A DNA stretch of 8,611 bases from Bradyrhizobium sp. (GTDB taxonomy: Bacteria; Pseudomonadota; Alphaproteobacteria; Rhizobiales; Xanthobacteraceae). The first letter of the stretch is position 1. The number at the start of each line of letters is the position of its first letter. The stretch is taken from positions 1 to 8,611 of the forward strand of contig JAFAUV010000046.1 of the NCBI GenBank assembly GCA_019243075.1, given 5' to 3'. The notes under the pieces were generated by a model, which was not told where the DNA came from, ran no database searches, and worked only from the letters and a program-made list of their open reading frames with translations. A program made the translations under genes and the position numbers. Below are positions 5,910-8,611 of this stretch, one piece after another.

Positions 5910-8441
5910 TCAATAATCCTTCAACAGCCGCTCGATATAGTCGAGCTCGATCTGCGGCCGCGACGGGTCGGCCAGGCGCCGGCGCAATTCTTCGAGGATG
6001 CGGCGGACCTTCTGCACGTCGATCTCGCCCGGGATCATCTTCGACAGCTCGTCATAATCATGTGAGCGCAGCGGCCGCCCCAATGGATCGGTGCCGTTGT
6101 TGCCCGCCTGTTGACGGCCCATCCGGTCGCCGGGGCTCTGTCCGTCACCCTCGCCCTGCTGCATGGCCTCGGCGAGCTTCTGGGCGCCCTTGCGCAGCGC
6201 TTCCACCGCCTTGCCTTGGGCGTCGACCGCACCATCGGCATTGCCGTCGCCGAGCTTGCCGCCGGCATCGCCCATGGCATTATCGGCATCGCCGAGATTG
6301 TCGCCGTCCTCGTCGCCCTGGTCGGCACCCTGCTGGCCCTGGTCGCCTTTCTGGCCCGGCTTCATGCCGCGCTTGGCGAGCTCCTGCTGCAGCTGCTTCA
6401 AGCGGTCGCGCAGACTTTGCTGGTCCTGCTGCAGGTCGCCCATGCTCTGGTCGTTGCCCTGCTTGCCGCGCATGCGGTCGCGCCTGGAATCCTGACCCTG
6501 CTTGAAGGTCTTGTCGCGCAATTGCTGCTGCTTGCGGATCATGTCGTCGAGTTCGTTGAGCGCCTGCTCCATGTCGCTATCGCCCTGGTTGGGCTGCGCC
6601 ATCTGCAGATTTTCGAGCATCTGCTGCAGCTGGTCGAGCAAGGCTTGCGCCGCCTCCTTGTCGCCCTGGCGCGACAGCCGCTCCATCCGGTCGATCATGT
6701 TGTTGAGATCCTGCTGGCGCAGGATGCGCGTATTCTGGTCCAGCGGCCGGGCGAGCGCTTGCGGATTGTTGCGGAACTGCTCGGCGAGCTGACGCATGTA
6801 ATTGTCCAGCGCCTGCCGCAGATCCTGGACCAGCTTCTTGATCTCCTCGTCGCTGGCGCCGCGCTCCAATGCCTGCTTCAGGGCGTCCTGCGCCGCGCGG
6901 AGCGCCTTATCGACATCGGTGATGTTGCCGTCCTCGATGGTGACAGCGAGCGCCCAGAGGCTCGCCACCACGTCGCGGAGCTGGTCGTCGCTGCGGGCGG
7001 CCTCGAGCTGCCGCTGGACGCTGTAGAGTCCGAGATATTGCCCGGCCTCGGGCGTGAACAATTCCGGCGCGATCATCAGCGCATCCAGCGCGGCATAGAC
7101 ATCGGAGTTCTTGTTGGCGTCGAGCGCGAGGATGCGGCGCTGCTCGATCAGCGCGCGCGCCAGCGGCTTGGTGAACAGCCGCTCCGGCAGGCGCATGTTG
7201 AAGGGTTCGCTCTTGCCCTCGTTGCCGGCCTCGTCCTTTGCCGTCAGCGTCAGCGTGACATCGGCGCCGGCATAGGGATCCTCGCTCAGATCCTTCACGG
7301 TCTGGCCGACGCCGTTGCGGGTGCGCGCATTCGGCAGCACCAGCGGGAACTGCGGCGGCGCATAGAGCGGGCGCGCGGCCGGCGCGCCTTGCTCGGCAGC
7401 ACGCGTTGCGAACTGGGCATGCGCTTCGGTGACGCCGTAATCGTCCTCGATCTTGTAGGACATCTGCAACGAGCCGCGGGCCTGCCGTTCCGGATCCTTT
7501 GCCAGCGAAATCATCGGCGGGCGGTCGGGTGTCGCGGTGAATTTCCATGGCGGTTGCCCTGATGGCGCGCGCACATGGACGCTGCCGTCGGCCGCGATGG
7601 TGAAACGCTTCTCGTTGGTGCCTTGCGGCGCCTGCTCGGTCGCGGCCGCCTCCGTGATGCCGCCCCCGGCGATGACATCGAGCGAGCCGCCGCCGGAGCG
7701 CACGATCAGCGTCGAGCCGGCCGGCACCGGCAGGGGACCGGATAGCGGCAGCGCCGCAGCTTCCTTGTTCGCGGCGGAGAGGATGATCGGCGGCTTGCCG
7801 GTATAGGCCGGCGGGTTCACCCAGGCATCGACGCGGATGTTGGCGGGCGACAGCACGCCGTTCCAGTCGAAGGCGGCGGCGACGCGCATCAGGCGCTCGT
7901 CCCCGGCGGCAAAATAAGCCGCGACCAGCATGACCGCGACGAGACCGCGCAGCGCCCAGGGATCGTAAAGCCGAAGCCGCGGCGAGGGCAGCCCGGCGCG
8001 GATGCGCTTCAGCGACGCCAGCGTGCGCTCACGTTGCGCCTGCCACAGCGCCAGGGCAACGGGGTCCCGAGAGGTCAGCGTATCGGTGAGCGTGGTCGCC
8101 GGGCGATGGGGGATGCCCGAGCCGTGATCGAGCCGGCTCAGGCCCTGGTCGCGGCTCGGCCAGCGAAACCAGACCAGCGGCAGGCTCGCGGCGAGCGCCA
8201 GCAGCACGAACAGGCCGAGTCCGATGGCGCGCGCGACAAAGGGCAACGCCAGCCACAACCCGGCCCACGAGGCCACCAGGAACAATCCGACGACGGCAAG
8301 GAGCCGCGCCAGATGCGGCCAAGCGCGTTCCCACGCAATCGCATATTTTGCCCGCTGCAGGGCCTGCGTCAGCTTCAGCCGAGCCAAGATCTCCGAGGCG
8401 CTGCGCTTGGGCTCGGTCGGGTCAGGGGTTACGCCGTTCAA
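5910..8441 (-). CDS. TIGR02302/DUF4175 family membrane protein
   Basis: This 843-residue protein is of a family found in alphaproteobacteria whose function is not known. After a cytoplasmic N-terminus there are two adjacent membrane helices at about 44-67 and 68-92, and a third at about 164-180. A long part then follows that is probably extracytoplasmic: beta-rich to about residue 415, including KIEDDYGVTEA and LTAKDEAGNEG, which resemble repeats of Ig-like folds. An alpha-helical, coiled-coil-prone region follows (about 420-690, rich in Gln, Leu and Arg). Residues about 690-790 are low complexity (Gly, Gln, Asp). A conserved-looking end, SHDYDELSKMIPGEIDVQKV then LDYIERLLKDY, closes it. The start is TTG (complement of 8439-8441); GGAGAG sits 4 bases upstream and no in-frame ATG is near. 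It converges on the response regulator gene. Confidence 0.88.
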   Translation of the reverse strand: MNGVTPDPTEPKRSASEILARLKLTQALQRAKYAIAWERAWPHLARLLAVVGLFLVASWAGLWLALPFVARAIGLGLFVLLALAASLPLVWFRWPSRDQGLSRLDHGSGIPHRPATTLTDTLTSRDPVALALWQAQRERTLASLKRIRAGLPSPRLRLYDPWALRGLVAVMLVAAYFAAGDERLMRVAAAFDWNGVLSPANIRVDAWVNPPAYTGKPPIILSAANKEAAALPLSGPLPVPAGSTLIVRSGGGSLDVIAGGGITEAAATEQAPQGTNEKRFTIAADGSVHVRAPSGQPPWKFTATPDRPPMISLAKDPERQARGSLQMSYKIEDDYGVTEAHAQFATRAAEQGAPAARPLYAPPQFPLVLPNARTRNGVGQTVKDLSEDPYAGADVTLTLTAKDEAGNEGKSEPFNMRLPERLFTKPLARALIEQRRILALDANKNSDVYAALDALMIAPELFTPEAGQYLGLYSVQRQLEAARSDDQLRDVVASLWALAVTIEDGNITDVDKALRAAQDALKQALERGASDEEIKKLVQDLRQALDNYMRQLAEQFRNNPQALARPLDQNTRILRQQDLNNMIDRMERLSRQGDKEAAQALLDQLQQMLENLQMAQPNQGDSDMEQALNELDDMIRKQQQLRDKTFKQGQDSRRDRMRGKQGNDQSMGDLQQDQQSLRDRLKQLQQELAKRGMKPGQKGDQGQQGADQGDEDGDNLGDADNAMGDAGGKLGDGNADGAVDAQGKAVEALRKGAQKLAEAMQQGEGDGQSPGDRMGRQQAGNNGTDPLGRPLRSHDYDELSKMIPGEIDVQKVRRILEELRRRLADPSRPQIELDYIERLLKDY

Positions 8442-8445
8442 TCAA

Positions 8446-8451
8446 CTCTCC
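8446..8451 (-). promoter_or_regulatory. ribosome-binding site deciding the DUF4175 TTG start
   Basis: The minus strand reads GGAGAG, then TTGA, then TTG AAC GGC. The purine block fits a Shine-Dalgarno sequence and favours this TTG over an out-of-frame TTG four bases earlier. A perfect 10-bp palindrome, TTGCCGGCAA, lies just upstream at 8455-8464. Confidence 0.65.
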
Positions 8452-8611
8452 AGGTTGCCGGCAAACCAACGTTAGCACAATGGCGGCAGCGAGGCACCCG
8501 TTCCAACACGGTATCCCACGCCTTTCCCGCATAACACGAAGGCGTGAAGCCGACGATCGACAATGACCAGACCAGTTGCCTGCTTAACAGCTGCGGTCTG
8601 TGGCCCTGCGT
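8452..8611. other. right-edge region without a confident gene
   Basis: No recognised coding region is found between the DUF4175 start and the window end. On the minus strand two frames stay open to the edge: one stops with TAA at 8472-8474, the other with TGA at 8438-8440. Either could be the tail of a gene outside the window, but neither tail matches a family I can name with confidence. On the plus strand an ATG at 8563 runs open to the edge for 16 codons. The promoter of the DUF4175 gene may lie here, but I see no convincing -35/-10 pair. Confidence 0.4.

Noticed and set aside
6111..7562. Plus-strand open frame of 483 codons opposite the DUF4175 gene
   Set aside because: Leu/Ala/Gln/Arg-rich mirror of the opposite strand's Gln-rich coding; no domain or ribosome-binding site seen.
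8563..8611. Start of a plus-strand gene, ATG with the peptide MTRPVACLTAAVCGPA
   Set aside because: Only 16 codons are visible, there is no ribosome-binding site, and it does not match a family I know.

Overview
The window is GC-rich, densely coded alphaproteobacterial DNA. Gene content, gene order and protein wording point to the Nitrobacteraceae/Bradyrhizobiaceae (Bradyrhizobium or Rhodopseudomonas type). This placement comes from family recognition, not from a database search. All well-supported genes look like conserved chromosomal housekeeping genes. I see no transposase, integrase, phage gene, CRISPR array, tRNA or rRNA, and no clear previously undescribed system.

Layout, left to right. 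(1) The 5' end of a minus-strand DUF2125-type membrane-anchored protein runs off the left edge. (2) Divergent from it, a plus-strand ChaC-like gamma-glutamylcyclotransferase (302-907). (3) A convergent junction holding an imperfect palindrome (917-994). (4) A compact minus-strand cluster transcribed in the order ftsE (4225-3566), ftsX (3573-2605), a YdcF/DUF218 membrane protein (2516-1785) and a PlsC-type acyltransferase (1764-1006). (5) A divergent intergenic region with another palindrome (4354-4400). (6) A plus-strand pair: an MJ0042-type zinc-ribbon membrane protein (4415-5281), then a single-domain CpdR-like response regulator (5347-5721), with a strong hairpin between them. (7) A second convergent junction (5722-5909) with a palindrome of the same family and length as the first. 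(8) A large minus-strand TIGR02302/DUF4175 membrane protein with a Gln/Gly/Asp-rich low-complexity tail (8441-5910). (9) 170 bases at the right edge with no confident gene.

How they fit together: most of the window concerns the cell envelope. FtsE and FtsX form the ATP-driven complex that controls peptidoglycan hydrolysis at division. The YdcF-like protein and the acyltransferase are envelope and phospholipid functions in the same transcription unit. The zinc-ribbon protein, DUF2125 protein and DUF4175 protein are membrane-anchored with no established role. The response regulator has no kinase partner in the window.

The most notable non-genic signal is that four of the intergenic regions carry palindromic sequences that look like degraded copies of dispersed repeats. 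The two convergent junctions share one family. The two genes whose start was decided by reading the DNA (ftsE and the DUF4175 gene) both use TTG preceded by GGAG.
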